A DNA stretch of 64,000 nucleotides from an uncultured Aquimarina sp. (GTDB lineage: Bacteria > Bacteroidota > Bacteroidia > Flavobacteriales > Flavobacteriaceae), in NCBI RefSeq assembly GCF_947492965.1, contig NZ_CANLOZ010000005.1, forward strand, positions 310,001 through 374,000. The letters run 5' to 3'. Below the pieces are notes generated by a model. It saw only the letters and a program-made list of their open reading frames with translations. It was not told where the DNA came from and searched no databases. Below, piece after piece: positions 11,841 to 21,249 of this stretch. A program made the position numbers and the translations under genes. Numbering within the stretch: the stretch's first letter is position 1; every line of letters begins with the position of its first letter.

Positions 11841-11951
11841 AAATTTCTTTTTCGAAGTTGGCAAATATCAATAGTTCAATTTTAAAAATCAAACTTTAGC
11901 CAACATAAATAATTAAGATACTTCTATATTTTTATTAAATACGATAAACTG

Positions 11952-12542
11952 TTAACGTCCCTTTTTAGCTAACGGAAATTTCATTCTATAATCTGCATTA
12001 ATCTTTCCCTTAGAAATATTAGTCAGCTTTCCTTTAATCAAACGCTTTTTAAGACTGGATAGTTTATCTGTAAATAAAATTCCTTCGATATGATCATACT
12101 CGTGCTGAATTACTCTCGCTGCCAAACCACTATAAGTCTCCGTGTGCTCCACAAAGTTTTCATCGAAGTAGTTTATTTTGATCGTTTCCTTTCTAAAGAC
12201 ATCTTCACGAACATCTGGAATACTTAGACAACCTTCTGTAAACCCCCATTCTTCTCCAGTTTCTTCAATAATGGTGGCGTTTATAAAGACTTTTCTAAAT
12301 CCTGTCAATACTTCTTTTTCTTCTTCAGAAAGCTCATCATCATCCGCAAAAGGTTCTGCGTCCACTAAAAACAAACGAATAGGAAGTCCTATCTGTGGAG
12401 CTGCTAATCCAACGCCATGTGCATTATACATGGTTTCAAACATATTTTCTAACAATTCTGAAAGCTTAGGATAGTCTTTATTAATTTCCTTTGCTTTCTT
12501 CTTTAAAACCGGATCACCGTATGCTACAATTGGTAAAATCAT
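11952..12542 (-). CDS. def: Peptide deformylase
   Basis: 196 residues with all three deformylase motifs: GVGLAAPQIG (43-52), EGCLSIP (103-109, metal-binding Cys) and HEYDH (147-151, metal-binding His pair and catalytic Glu). It removes the N-formyl group from nascent proteins. It lies between ruvX (41-bp gap) and DUF5606 in a minus-strand operon. Confidence 0.97.
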   Translation of the reverse strand: MILPIVAYGDPVLKKKAKEINKDYPKLSELLENMFETMYNAHGVGLAAPQIGLPIRLFLVDAEPFADDDELSEEEKEVLTGFRKVFINATIIEETGEEWGFTEGCLSIPDVREDVFRKETIKINYFDENFVEHTETYSGLAARVIQHEYDHIEGILFTDKLSSLKKRLIKGKLTNISKGKINADYRMKFPLAKKGR

Positions 12543-12583
12543 ATGATAATATTCTCTATTTTCTGTATTTGTAAACGATATCT

Positions 12584-12994
12584 TTATAAATTATAAAGAT
12601 AATCCTGTAATATAATAGTGGCACTAATTTGATCTACTAACTTTTTATCTTGTCTTTTCTTTTTAGATATCCCACTGGCGATCATTGTATCAAAAGCCAT
12701 TTTAGAAGTAAATCGCTCATCTATTCTTTTTACCGGAATATCAGGCAAAATTTTTGATAATTTTTCTAAAAACGGTTGAATCAGCTTTTCACTTTCAGAC
12801 GCCTCTCCATGCATCCTTTTAGGTTCTCCCACAACAAACAATTCTACATCTTCACTAGCAACATAATCTCGTAGCCAACCTAGTAATTCTTTTGTATCCA
12901 CAGTAGTTAATCCAGATGCGATGATCTTAGATTCATCTGTTACCGCAATACCACATCGTTTTGCTCCATAATCTATTGCCAGAATTCTTGCCAT
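12584..12994 (-). CDS. ruvX: YqgF/RuvX RNase H-like resolvase
   Basis: 136 residues, typical length. The RNase H-like fold begins ILAIDYGAKRCGIAV, with the catalytic Asp in AIDYG and a later VDERFTS-type motif (RIDERFTS). YqgF proteins act in 16S pre-rRNA processing and/or Holliday-junction resolution. First gene of the ruvX-def-DUF5606 unit. Confidence 0.93.
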   Translation of the reverse strand: MARILAIDYGAKRCGIAVTDESKIIASGLTTVDTKELLGWLRDYVASEDVELFVVGEPKRMHGEASESEKLIQPFLEKLSKILPDIPVKRIDERFTSKMAFDTMIASGISKKKRQDKKLVDQISATIILQDYLYNL

Positions 12995-13007
12995 ATACTA
13001 TTTTGTG

Positions 13008-13015
13008 CAAAAGTA
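13008..13015 (-). promoter_or_regulatory. Putative -7 element for ruvX-def (TACTTTTG)
   Basis: On the minus strand TACTTTTG matches TAnnTTTG, 14 bases before the ruvX ATG. That implies a very short leader, so it is tentative. Confidence 0.4.
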
Positions 13016-13120
13016 TGATAATATTATAATATAGTGCGAATTATTAAGACTATCCTAAAATATTTAATCTGTCTATGTTTTTCCATCGAAGCTATTATCT
13101 TTACCAAAATTTTTTAATAC

Positions 13121-13936
13121 ATGGACCAACTAAAAGAAACCATAGAAAAAGCGTGGGATAACAGAGAGCTTTTAAAAGAATCAAAAACACAAGAGGCTAT
13201 AAGAAAAGTTGTAGACCTATTGGATGCTGGAGACCTTCGTGTAGCAGAACCTGTAGAAGGTGGATGGCAAGTAAATGAATGGGTAAAAAAGGGAGTTGTA
13301 CTTTATTTCCCAATTCAAAAAATGGAAACCTTAGAAGCAGGTATTTTTGAGTACCACGACAAAATTCCATTAAAAAGAGGATATGAAGCCAAAGGGATTC
13401 GCGTAGTACCTAATGCTGTTGCTCGACATGGTGCATATATTTCTGCGGGAACTATTTTAATGCCAAGTTATGTAAATATTGGAGCTTATGTAGACGAAGG
13501 AACAATGGTAGATACTTGGGCTACAGTTGGTAGTTGTGCTCAGATAGGAAAAAATGTACACCTAAGTGGTGGTGTTGGAATCGGTGGTGTATTAGAACCG
13601 CTACAAGCAGCTCCTGTAATTATAGAAGATAATGCATTTATTGGATCTCGATGTATTGTTGTAGAAGGAGTTCGTGTAGAAACCGAAGCTGTACTGGGTG
13701 CTAATGTTGTACTTACAGCCTCTACTAAAATTATAGATGTTACAGGTGATACACCTTTAGAAATGAAAGGAGTAGTACCTGCTAGATCAGTAGTAATACC
13801 AGGAAGCTATACTAAGAAGTTTGCTGCTGGAGAATATAATGTTCCTTGTGCATTAATTATTGGTAAAAGAAAAGAAAGCACCAACAAAAAGACTTCTCTT
13901 AATGACGCTCTAAGAGAGCATGATGTAGCTGTATAA
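13121..13936 (+). CDS. dapD: Tetrahydrodipicolinate N-succinyltransferase
   Basis: 271 residues, full length. An N-terminal helical domain is followed by a left-handed parallel beta-helix with hexapeptide repeats (HGAYISAGTILMPSYVNIGAYV, split over residues about 104-125) and VGIGGVLEP. It transfers succinyl from succinyl-CoA to tetrahydrodipicolinate in the lysine/meso-diaminopimelate pathway. It is divergent from ruvX and has its own terminator. Confidence 0.97.
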   Translation: MDQLKETIEKAWDNRELLKESKTQEAIRKVVDLLDAGDLRVAEPVEGGWQVNEWVKKGVVLYFPIQKMETLEAGIFEYHDKIPLKRGYEAKGIRVVPNAVARHGAYISAGTILMPSYVNIGAYVDEGTMVDTWATVGSCAQIGKNVHLSGGVGIGGVLEPLQAAPVIIEDNAFIGSRCIVVEGVRVETEAVLGANVVLTASTKIIDVTGDTPLEMKGVVPARSVVIPGSYTKKFAAGEYNVPCALIIGKRKESTNKKTSLNDALREHDVAV

Positions 13937-13959
13937 TTAGAAATAAATCAGTATACTTG

Positions 13960-13994
13960 TGAGCTTGTCTTTTACTAGACAGGCTCATTTTTTT
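13960..13994 (+). terminator. dapD intrinsic terminator
   Basis: TGAGCTTGTCT pairs with AGACAGGCTCA (one G-T wobble), followed by seven T residues, 24 bases after the dapD stop. Confidence 0.88.
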
Positions 13995-14092
13995 AAATCA
14001 TAAACATGAAATGAGTCATAAAACTCTGTTGATACTTATCTAAATAATTCTTGACGAATTACATATGACAATTAAAAAATAAAAAAGAGCAG

Positions 14093-15157
14093 ATGAAAAT
14101 ATTAGTCATTCAGCAAAAGATGATAGGTGATGTTCTTACGAGCACCATTATTTGTGAAGCACTCACCAATAAATATCCCGATGCTACCATTGACTATTTA
14201 GTAAACTCGAATACAAAACCTGTAATTCTTGAAAATCCATATTTTCATAACATCATAGAATTTAAAAACGAATATCGAGAAAGTAAGAGAGCCTTTTACT
14301 CTTTTTTAAAGGATATTAAAAAATCTAAATATGATTTGGTAATTGATGCCTATGGCAAACTAGAAAGCAACCTCATCTCCTATTTTTCGAAAGCTCCTAA
14401 AAAAATATCTTTTTATAAATGGTATACACAATTTATATATACCGAGGTTATTCGAAGAAAACCAGAACCCATTACTAATGCATCTATAGCTATAGAAAAC
14501 CGTTTACGATTAGTACATAACGAAGATGAATTAGTCACTAATATTATTCGCCCGAAAATTTTCCTCACAGATAATGAAACGCAAACATCCAAATCGTATC
14601 TGGAAACAAACGGAATTACCTCTGAACGAACACTTATTATGATAAGTGTATTAGGAAGTGAAATGAGGAAAACACTACCTTTTGAATATATGGCAACAGT
14701 AATTGATGAGATTGTATCTAGTACAAAAGCCAATATCCTATTTAACTATATTCCAAATCAAGAAGCTGATGCAAAAGCTATTTATGAATTAACCTCTGAG
14801 GTGACTAAGGAACATATTCATTTCAACGTTTTTGGAAAAAGCTTACGAGAGTTCATTGCCATACTTTCGCATTGTGATGCTTTAATTGGTAATGAAGGTG
14901 GGGCTGTAAACATGGCCAAAGCACTAGGCAAATCAACTTTCACTATTTTTTCTCCTTGGATTATTAAAAAAGATTGGAATATGTTTGAAGATGGACATCA
15001 ACATGACTCTGTTCATCTGTACGATTTTAAACCTGAATTATATGGAGATAAAACTCCTAAACAAATGAAAGATCAAGCTTTAGAATTATATAAAAGCTTA
15101 TCTTCCGAATTAATCATTCCTAAATTAAGGTCATATCTCGAAAAATTAAATCGTTAA
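14093..15157 (+). CDS. Glycosyltransferase family 9 (heptosyltransferase-like)
   Basis: 354 residues, GT-B fold. The N-terminus KILVIQQKMIGDVLTSTIICEAL matches the GT9 opening (R-x-IGD-x-L). The C-terminal donor site is NEGGAVNMAKALGK near residue 266, where most ADP-heptose transferases have a His after the glycines and this one has Asn. It is likely an LPS-core or O-chain sugar transferase. First gene of a mixed-strand glycan locus (14-21 kb); its end overlaps the convergent GT2 gene by 4 bp. Confidence 0.88.
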   Translation: MKILVIQQKMIGDVLTSTIICEALTNKYPDATIDYLVNSNTKPVILENPYFHNIIEFKNEYRESKRAFYSFLKDIKKSKYDLVIDAYGKLESNLISYFSKAPKKISFYKWYTQFIYTEVIRRKPEPITNASIAIENRLRLVHNEDELVTNIIRPKIFLTDNETQTSKSYLETNGITSERTLIMISVLGSEMRKTLPFEYMATVIDEIVSSTKANILFNYIPNQEADAKAIYELTSEVTKEHIHFNVFGKSLREFIAILSHCDALIGNEGGAVNMAKALGKSTFTIFSPWIIKKDWNMFEDGHQHDSVHLYDFKPELYGDKTPKQMKDQALELYKSLSSELIIPKLRSYLEKLNR

Positions 15158-15975
15158 TCCTTTTCGATTCCAAACGGAGTCCTAATGACTTTTTCACGCT
15201 TAGTGACTTTTCGAATTGCCTTATTTTTGGTGATCATTTCTGGTGCAACATAACCTCTTTCGTGATGTAAATGTAGACATATGGCACTATATCTTATTTG
15301 CTTTGCTCTAATACCCAAATTAAATAATCGCTCACCGATCTCTCTATCCTCTCCACCATATTGCATACGTTCATCAAAACCATTCACTAGCAAAACATCT
15401 TTTTTCCAACCAGACACATTCATCCCATCCCAAGTAGCTTTTGTAGGTGTAATAAAATTTAAAAACCGTTCTTTAAATCCTTTGGAAGTAAGCTTATTTA
15501 ATTTAAAGGAAGATGGTAATCCTTTGGATAGAAGCCAATCCACATCAAAACATCGTTGACTTACGATATCATTTTTTGTAATTCCTTCAGAAATATCTTT
15601 AGGCAATTTAAAATAACCACCAGATAAAAACCAACCTGATTTCCGAAGTTTTAAATGAGTTGCTACAAAATCATTTCTGGGAATACAATCTCCATCTGTA
15701 AACAATAAATAATCGGAATTAGCCAAGGGTATTGCTTTATTTAAAATAACCGTCTTACGAAACCCAAGATCTTGATGCCAAACGTGTTCTATCTGCAATC
15801 TTGAAGTTTTGCAAAACTCATTGATCATTGTTTTGGTTTCTTCGGTAGAACCATCATCTGCGATGATAATTTCAAAATGATCTACTGTTTGATTTTCATA
15901 ACCGCATAAAACTTTTTGCAACCACATAGGTTGATTATACGTACTTATGATAACTGTTATTTCTGGTAATTGCAT
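15154..15975 (-). CDS. GT2 glycosyltransferase with galactosyltransferase-type C-terminus
   Basis: 273 residues from the ATG at 15975; a start at 16026 would add a hydrophobic stretch not seen in relatives. GT-A fold: DDGS (40-43), DGD metal/nucleotide site (94-96), then YGGEDREIGERL, the ED-motif of the Glyco_transf_7C acceptor side. It closely resembles the gene at 17661-18461 in layout (W-HQDLGFRKT versus W-HEDNGFTKT), so the two are probably paralogues adding related sugars. Confidence 0.88.
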   Translation of the reverse strand: MQLPEITVIISTYNQPMWLQKVLCGYENQTVDHFEIIIADDGSTEETKTMINEFCKTSRLQIEHVWHQDLGFRKTVILNKAIPLANSDYLLFTDGDCIPRNDFVATHLKLRKSGWFLSGGYFKLPKDISEGITKNDIVSQRCFDVDWLLSKGLPSSFKLNKLTSKGFKERFLNFITPTKATWDGMNVSGWKKDVLLVNGFDERMQYGGEDREIGERLFNLGIRAKQIRYSAICLHLHHERGYVAPEMITKNKAIRKVTKREKVIRTPFGIEKD

Positions 15976-15990
15976 TGCCGTAAAAATAAC

Positions 15991-15998
15991 TATTTTTG
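15991..15998 (+). promoter_or_regulatory. Putative -7 element (TATTTTTG) for the WaaE-like gene
   Basis: A perfect TAnnTTTG match 43 bases before the ATG at 16042, in the 66-bp divergent interval. No matching -33 was identified. Confidence 0.4.
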
Positions 15999-16041
15999 CA
16001 CGATACGCTATATTTAGCCTCATCAATCTTAAAACATCCGA

Positions 16042-16803
16042 ATGATTAAACTATCTGCTGTTATTATTACTTATAATGAAGAAAAAAAAATAGAAAGATG
16101 TTTATCCTCTCTTATTGGTGTTGCAGATGAAATCGTAGTTGTAGATTCCTTTTCTACAGATCGAACAGAAGAGATTTGTCAACAATTTGATGTTACATTT
16201 ATTAAACAACAGTTTTTAGGATATATCGAACAAAAAAACTTCGCAATCACAAAAGCTTCGTATGATCATATTATTTCTTTGGATGGAGATGAAGCTTTAT
16301 CAGCAGAACTTCAAGATTCTCTAATACAGTTAAAATCCAATTGGATGTATGATGGCTATTATGTAAATAGATATAATAACTTCTGCGGTCAATGGATACA
16401 GTTTTCTGATTGGTATCCTGATAAAAAACTAAGAGCATTCATAAAAGGCAAAGGAGAATGGCAAGGCATTAACCCCCATGATTCCTTTAAATTATACGAC
16501 TCAAAAAAAGCATCAAAACTCAAAGGTGATCTCTTACACTGGAATTATGCCACCTATCAAGAATTTAATTTAAAAACAGACAAGTTTTCTTCTATATCTG
16601 CGAAATCCTATTTTGAGTTAGGAAAGAAAGCACCCATTTGGAAAATTATAGTTAATCCCACTTGGGCATTTTTTAAAGCTTATTTTCTACGTCTTGGTTT
16701 CTTAGATGGTTTTAATGGTTTTGTAATTTCAGTTCAAACTGCCAATATTACCTTTCTCAAATATTCTAAACTAAGAGAGCTAATTCAGAAAAACAGACGG
16801 TAA
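16042..16803 (+). CDS. GT2 glycosyltransferase, WaaE/KdtX-like
   Basis: 253 residues. Starts KLSAVIITYNEE, with DSFSTDRT and the LDGDEAL metal site near residue 80. The YPDKKLRAF and LLHWNY elements are typical of LPS-core beta-1,4-glucosyltransferases of the WaaE group. A C-terminal amphipathic or hydrophobic region (WKIIVNPTWAFFKAYFLRLGFLDG) suggests peripheral membrane association. Probably transfers glucose to the lipid A-core inner region; substrate is inferred from the family. Confidence 0.87.
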   Translation: MIKLSAVIITYNEEKKIERCLSSLIGVADEIVVVDSFSTDRTEEICQQFDVTFIKQQFLGYIEQKNFAITKASYDHIISLDGDEALSAELQDSLIQLKSNWMYDGYYVNRYNNFCGQWIQFSDWYPDKKLRAFIKGKGEWQGINPHDSFKLYDSKKASKLKGDLLHWNYATYQEFNLKTDKFSSISAKSYFELGKKAPIWKIIVNPTWAFFKAYFLRLGFLDGFNGFVISVQTANITFLKYSKLRELIQKNRR

Positions 16804-16811
16804 GAGAATTA

Positions 16812-17591
16812 TTATTCATCGCGATACTTCTTCTTCCAAAAGAAGATTTTTCGTTTTAATTTTCGTTTGCTATGATATCTATTTTGGAACTCTTGAGTAT
16901 ACTGCCACATTAACCTGAATACTTCTGACTCTTCTTCTCCTGTACATTTTGCATACTCATTACTCATAACTCGTATCATCGACTCGTGAATTGTTAAACG
17001 TGCAAAGTTTTTGATTCTCGTTTCAAAATCCATTTCACCAAACTCCATCCTATTCAAGTCTACAAGATAGAACTCGTAACCTTCGGTTGTTCTTTTGATT
17101 AATGTGTTTCCAGGTGAATGATCTAAGAAATTCACTCCATTTTTATGTAATTCATAGGTAAATCTAGTAAAAGCTCTAAGTATGCTCTCATGATCAGAAA
17201 TACTAAAGTCTGTAGTCAATTCTCGATACGTAAGGTCACAATCCACAAGTTCACTCACATAAAAACTCTTTTTAAATAAAAGAGGAGTCATTCTAATTTC
17301 ATAAGCTATAGGAAAAGGTGTTTTAATCCCTAAGTCTAGTAGCTTATTAGCATACATATAAGATCTTTCAGCTTTGGATTTCCTAAAAAATCGATATGCT
17401 ACTTGATTAACGATATTAGGAATTTTAAAGGATTTTATAGTGTAATTCTTACTTTCAAGATCTACTATTTTGATCACGTTACGTTCTGCATCTCCTAATA
17501 TCTTTGTATAACTATCGAAATTGTCAATAGCATCTTTTACTACCGATTCTAGATTTATTTTAGAAGAATGTACTACAAATCTTTTTGACAT
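16812..17591 (-). CDS. Lipopolysaccharide kinase (Kdo kinase / InaA family)
   Basis: 259 residues with a small kinase-like fold. The catalytic loop reads FLDHSPGNTL (157-162 core), corresponding to the HxDxxxxN loop of aminoglycoside or Kdo kinases, and the metal-binding Asp lies in LVDLNRM (177-180). KdkA/WaaP-type kinases phosphorylate the LPS inner core. Location between LPS glycosyltransferases supports this. The Lys/Arg-rich C-terminus ends KRKIFFWKKKY. Confidence 0.83.
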   Translation of the reverse strand: MSKRFVVHSSKINLESVVKDAIDNFDSYTKILGDAERNVIKIVDLESKNYTIKSFKIPNIVNQVAYRFFRKSKAERSYMYANKLLDLGIKTPFPIAYEIRMTPLLFKKSFYVSELVDCDLTYRELTTDFSISDHESILRAFTRFTYELHKNGVNFLDHSPGNTLIKRTTEGYEFYLVDLNRMEFGEMDFETRIKNFARLTIHESMIRVMSNEYAKCTGEEESEVFRLMWQYTQEFQNRYHSKRKLKRKIFFWKKKYRDE

Positions 17592-17660
17592 TTTATTTCG
17601 GATTTATAAACGACCTGAATTTTATAGATTCTACAATTTATCTTTATAAATACTTTAATC

Positions 17661-18461
17661 TTACTTCAAGTATTTATCAATACCATTATCACATCTTGTA
17701 ATTCTTTCTGCTATTGTTTTGTTTTGAATTTCATTACCCTTCTCCGGATTTTCCAACACCGCTTTTTTATGATAGATATGAAGACATATTCCAGCAAATT
17801 TTAACCTCTTAGGCATAATTCCCATAAATGTTAAGCGTTGTCCGAAATCATAATCTTCGAATCCCCAACCTAAAAAATCTTCATTGTATCCATTGATGGC
17901 AATAGCATCCTTTCTCCAATAAGACATATTTGCTCCTCGTAGCTTGGTAGAAATGGCTTCATCAGGTTTTCTATTTTTATACACAAACGGTAGATACAGC
18001 ATTCTCATTCGCTTTTTAAGACCACTAGAAAAAATAGTAAGATCTATTTTCTTAGCAGACAATAACCGTTTAGATTTTTCTTTTGTTAATGTTACTCGTG
18101 TACCATACAAGAACATTTTATCTCTACTAGCATTTAAATGATCTTTTATGAAATGTTTATGCAAAATAATATCACCATCAATCTGAACAATATAATCAGA
18201 TGTTATTCTGGCTATCGCCTTATTTAGGATCAGAGTTTTTGTAAACCCATTGTCCTCATGCCAAACATGATGTAACGGAACAGGAAAACTGTTCTTGTAA
18301 GTATCAATCAGCGTTTTTGTTTCTTCTGTAGAGCCATCATCTGCTATGATTACTTCCGTTGGTAAAACTGATTGCTTCAAAACACTTTTTAATACTAAAT
18401 TTAAGGCATCTGGCCAATTATATGTAGAAATTAATAATGCTACACTAGGATATTCTTTCAT
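17661..18461 (-). CDS. GT2 glycosyltransferase with galactosyltransferase-type C-terminus
   Basis: 266 residues, GT-A fold: ISTYNWP, DDGS (41-44), DGD (95-97) and GWGFEDYDFGQRL. Organised like the enzyme at 15154-15975, with which it shares several short blocks. It lies 12 bp downstream of the GT-B gene at 18474-19421 on the minus strand and is probably co-transcribed with it. Confidence 0.88.
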   Translation of the reverse strand: MKEYPSVALLISTYNWPDALNLVLKSVLKQSVLPTEVIIADDGSTEETKTLIDTYKNSFPVPLHHVWHEDNGFTKTLILNKAIARITSDYIVQIDGDIILHKHFIKDHLNASRDKMFLYGTRVTLTKEKSKRLLSAKKIDLTIFSSGLKKRMRMLYLPFVYKNRKPDEAISTKLRGANMSYWRKDAIAINGYNEDFLGWGFEDYDFGQRLTFMGIMPKRLKFAGICLHIYHKKAVLENPEKGNEIQNKTIAERITRCDNGIDKYLK

Positions 18462-18473
18462 ACGTATAAACTT

Positions 18474-19421
18474 CTAAAATCCAAAAACCTCATCAACCCA
18501 AAAAGACAAAGTATATTTATCATAAATCTCCTTAGGAATGGGTTCATACGGAGTATCAAAAAAAGCTTTAGGGATATCTATATCTTTTTTGTCAATGATC
18601 AAAATATTATTAGGGTTATAAAAATCATACGTCGCAATATCTTTATTGGTCGTTATCAGTTTTTTAGAAAACCCCATACTTTCAAAAACTCTAAAAGTTA
18701 GCCCAGATTGATTTTCTCTATGAACATCTAATAAAACATTGGATTGCGCAATAAATTCTTCTACCTGCTCCAGATTCATTGTATTCTTAGTGTATGTAAT
18801 TTGGGTATCATCCTTAAAACCTTCGGTTTTTCCTACAATTACTATTTTGTAATTGACTTCAATTTTATCCAAAGCTCTGGCTATATTTTGAATTACTCCA
18901 TCGCGTTTTCCAGACGAACTGATATTAAAAACATCCTGCTGTGGTCTGCTAGGACTTGTTAATTTTTCTTTATAAATAAAATTGGTAATAAACGAAAAAT
19001 CAAACTGTTCGACATCATCTTTTTCAAAAGAGAAAGCCTTGTCAAACTCATTATATATTTTAGCAATCTTGGGAGACCTTTTATAATTATCATTAAAAAA
19101 ACCAAGCAATGTATCTGTGTAAGGTTTGATTTGTTGAATAAAATCAGGATTTAAAAAATCTCCTTTGATAATTAAAATTTTATCCTGATGCCCATTCTTA
19201 TTTAGTTCTTCAAGAATTTTTTTCTCTAAAAACTTCTTTTTTATGTTATATTTAAAAAATAGTTTTGCAAAGAAATTAAAAACCTTATGGAAGAATGAAG
19301 GATACTTATAGCGTAGTTGATAAAAATTGATTTGACTCACCTTTATCCCTCGACGCTCTAATTCTTTGGCAATAAATTGATTAAAACCCCAATTATCCAG
19401 GCTTATTAGTGTAACTTTCAT
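18474..19421 (-). CDS. Probable GT-B glycosyltransferase, CgeB-like
   Basis: 315 residues. No strict catalytic motif, but the C-terminal half reads SNVLLDVHRENQSGLTFRVFESMG followed by KLITTN, the segment typical of CgeB-like and GT1-group transferases (a Glu contacting the nucleotide sugar). The N-terminus has a Rossmann-like opening (VTLISLDNWGFNQ). Acceptor unknown; the locus suggests LPS or capsule. Confidence 0.7.
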   Translation of the reverse strand: MKVTLISLDNWGFNQFIAKELERRGIKVSQINFYQLRYKYPSFFHKVFNFFAKLFFKYNIKKKFLEKKILEELNKNGHQDKILIIKGDFLNPDFIQQIKPYTDTLLGFFNDNYKRSPKIAKIYNEFDKAFSFEKDDVEQFDFSFITNFIYKEKLTSPSRPQQDVFNISSSGKRDGVIQNIARALDKIEVNYKIVIVGKTEGFKDDTQITYTKNTMNLEQVEEFIAQSNVLLDVHRENQSGLTFRVFESMGFSKKLITTNKDIATYDFYNPNNILIIDKKDIDIPKAFFDTPYEPIPKEIYDKYTLSFWVDEVFGF

Positions 19422-19529
19422 ATAGACAAATATCGTACAATATTAACAATTATATTAAACAACCAGACTGTTTTAGAATAAAACTAATTCACTCATAACA
19501 AATTTCTCTAACAAAAAATAAGAAGATCC

Positions 19530-20171
19530 ATGGATTACGATAATAAACCCGATAACTATTTTAATAACACACGTCATGAAATGTTGGATTTTCTTCCTAA
19601 AAACACAAAAACGTTATTGGATGTAGGATGCGGTGAAGGGGCTTTTGCTTCTATGATAAAAGAAAAATTTCAAACCGAAACATGGGGTATTGAATTAATG
19701 AAGGAAGAAGGAGAAAAAGCAAAAAAACTCTTAGATAAAGTATTTATTGGAGAAGTAGAAGGTTTTATAGATGAGCTCCCGGATGACTATTTTGACACTA
19801 TCTATTTCAATGACGTTTTGGAACATTTAGTAGATCCATATGTAGTGCTAGAAAAAATGAAAAGCAAATTATCCAAAGATGGCGTAATCATTAGTTCTAT
19901 TCCGAATATGAGATATCACAGTGCTTTAAAGAACTTAGTACTGAATAAAAATTGGGAGTATGAAGATCATGGTATCATGGATAAAACTCACTTACGATTT
20001 TTTACTGGAAAAAGTATAGCCAATATGTATACCAGATTAGGATATAAGATTATTACCCACAAAGGGATAAATAAAACGAAATCCATCAAACCATATTTTT
20101 ACAACTTACCTTTCTTATTTACTGCGATGGACATGAGATACCTACAATATGCCACTGTGGTAAAAAAGTAA
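19530..20171 (+). CDS. Class I SAM-dependent methyltransferase
   Basis: 213 residues. Motif I DVGCGEGAF (31-39) and the post-II segment FDTIYFNDVLEHL are clear, as in methyltransferases found in polysaccharide clusters. It probably methylates a sugar or a lipid-linked glycan. It is 24 bp upstream of the GT4 gene on the same strand. Confidence 0.87.
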   Translation: MDYDNKPDNYFNNTRHEMLDFLPKNTKTLLDVGCGEGAFASMIKEKFQTETWGIELMKEEGEKAKKLLDKVFIGEVEGFIDELPDDYFDTIYFNDVLEHLVDPYVVLEKMKSKLSKDGVIISSIPNMRYHSALKNLVLNKNWEYEDHGIMDKTHLRFFTGKSIANMYTRLGYKIITHKGINKTKSIKPYFYNLPFLFTAMDMRYLQYATVVKK

Positions 20172-20195
20172 CTATCTAAATTACCAAAACAAACA

Positions 20196-21182
20196 ATGAA
20201 TATACTTATTGAAGATAAAACGGCAGTATTACCTGCTAAAAAATATGGTGGTACCGAACGAGTTATTTGGGGATTAGGAAAAGAACTTTCTAAATTAGGT
20301 CATAAAGTCTATTTTTTAGCAAAACAAGGATCTAGCTCAGATTTTGCTACCGTTATTCACTATGACGAAGAAAAATCATTAGAAGAGCAAATCCCAAGTG
20401 ATGTAGATGTAGTACATCTTTTCCATTCCTTAAACCAATCGGTTGGAAAACCATATATCTTTACTATGGAAGGCAATCCATCTCCAGATCAAACCTTGGA
20501 TATCAACATGGTTTTTGTTTCTGGAAATCATGCAAAAAGATATGGATCTACTGCTTTTGTGTATAATGGTATTGATTGGGATGATTATCCTGATCCAATA
20601 CTTGATAATGAAAGAACCTATCTTCATTTTCTTGCCAAAGCATCGTGGAAAGTAAAAAACTTATTTGGCACTGCAGATATCGCCTTAAAATCCGGGAATA
20701 AACTACATGTAATGGGCGGTGAACGTTGGACATTTAGAAATTTTAAAAGAGGATTAAAATATATCCTAAATAAAAATATCATCTTCCATGGAATGGTGGA
20801 AAATGACAAAAAGATGGAAGTTGCGCAGCAGTCTAAAGCCTTGGTTTTTCCTGTAGTTTGGCATGAACCTTTTGGAATAGCTATTACCGAAAGTATGTAT
20901 GCAGGTTGTGCTGTTTTTGGTACCGAAAATGGTTCTCTACCAGAATTAATCACTCCCGAAGTTGGATATACTGGCAATAATTCTAATGACATCACCAAAG
21001 CCATTAAAGAATTTGATTATAATCCAAAAAGATGCCATGAGTATGCGGTAAAGTATTTCAACTCTAAGGTGATGACAGAATCTTATTTAAAACTATATGA
21101 AAAGGTAATTGCCGGCGAAACTATAAATAAAGAGATCCCTAAATACCTTGATAAAGAGAATGTGGTTCCAAAATTTAATTAA
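20196..21182 (+). CDS. GT4-type glycosyltransferase
   Basis: 328 residues, GT-B fold. The N-terminus has the KYGGTERVIWGL glycine loop, and the C-terminus carries HEPFGIAITESMYAGCAVFGT, the E-x7-E motif of family 4. Acceptor and donor unknown. It closes the glycan locus and is followed by a strong terminator. Confidence 0.88.
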   Translation: MNILIEDKTAVLPAKKYGGTERVIWGLGKELSKLGHKVYFLAKQGSSSDFATVIHYDEEKSLEEQIPSDVDVVHLFHSLNQSVGKPYIFTMEGNPSPDQTLDINMVFVSGNHAKRYGSTAFVYNGIDWDDYPDPILDNERTYLHFLAKASWKVKNLFGTADIALKSGNKLHVMGGERWTFRNFKRGLKYILNKNIIFHGMVENDKKMEVAQQSKALVFPVVWHEPFGIAITESMYAGCAVFGTENGSLPELITPEVGYTGNNSNDITKAIKEFDYNPKRCHEYAVKYFNSKVMTESYLKLYEKVIAGETINKEIPKYLDKENVVPKFN

Positions 21183-21192
21183 TCACAAAGCA

Positions 21193-21234
21193 AAGTGGGA
21201 AATCCAATAAAGGAAATCCCACTTTATTTTTAAT
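21193..21234. terminator. Bidirectional intrinsic terminator
   Basis: AAGTGGGA...TCC pairs with GGA...TCCCACTT followed by TATTTTT. It sits between the convergent GT4 gene and the minus-strand lipoprotein gene. Confidence 0.82.
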
Positions 21235-21249
21235 GGTTTAGAAAACAAA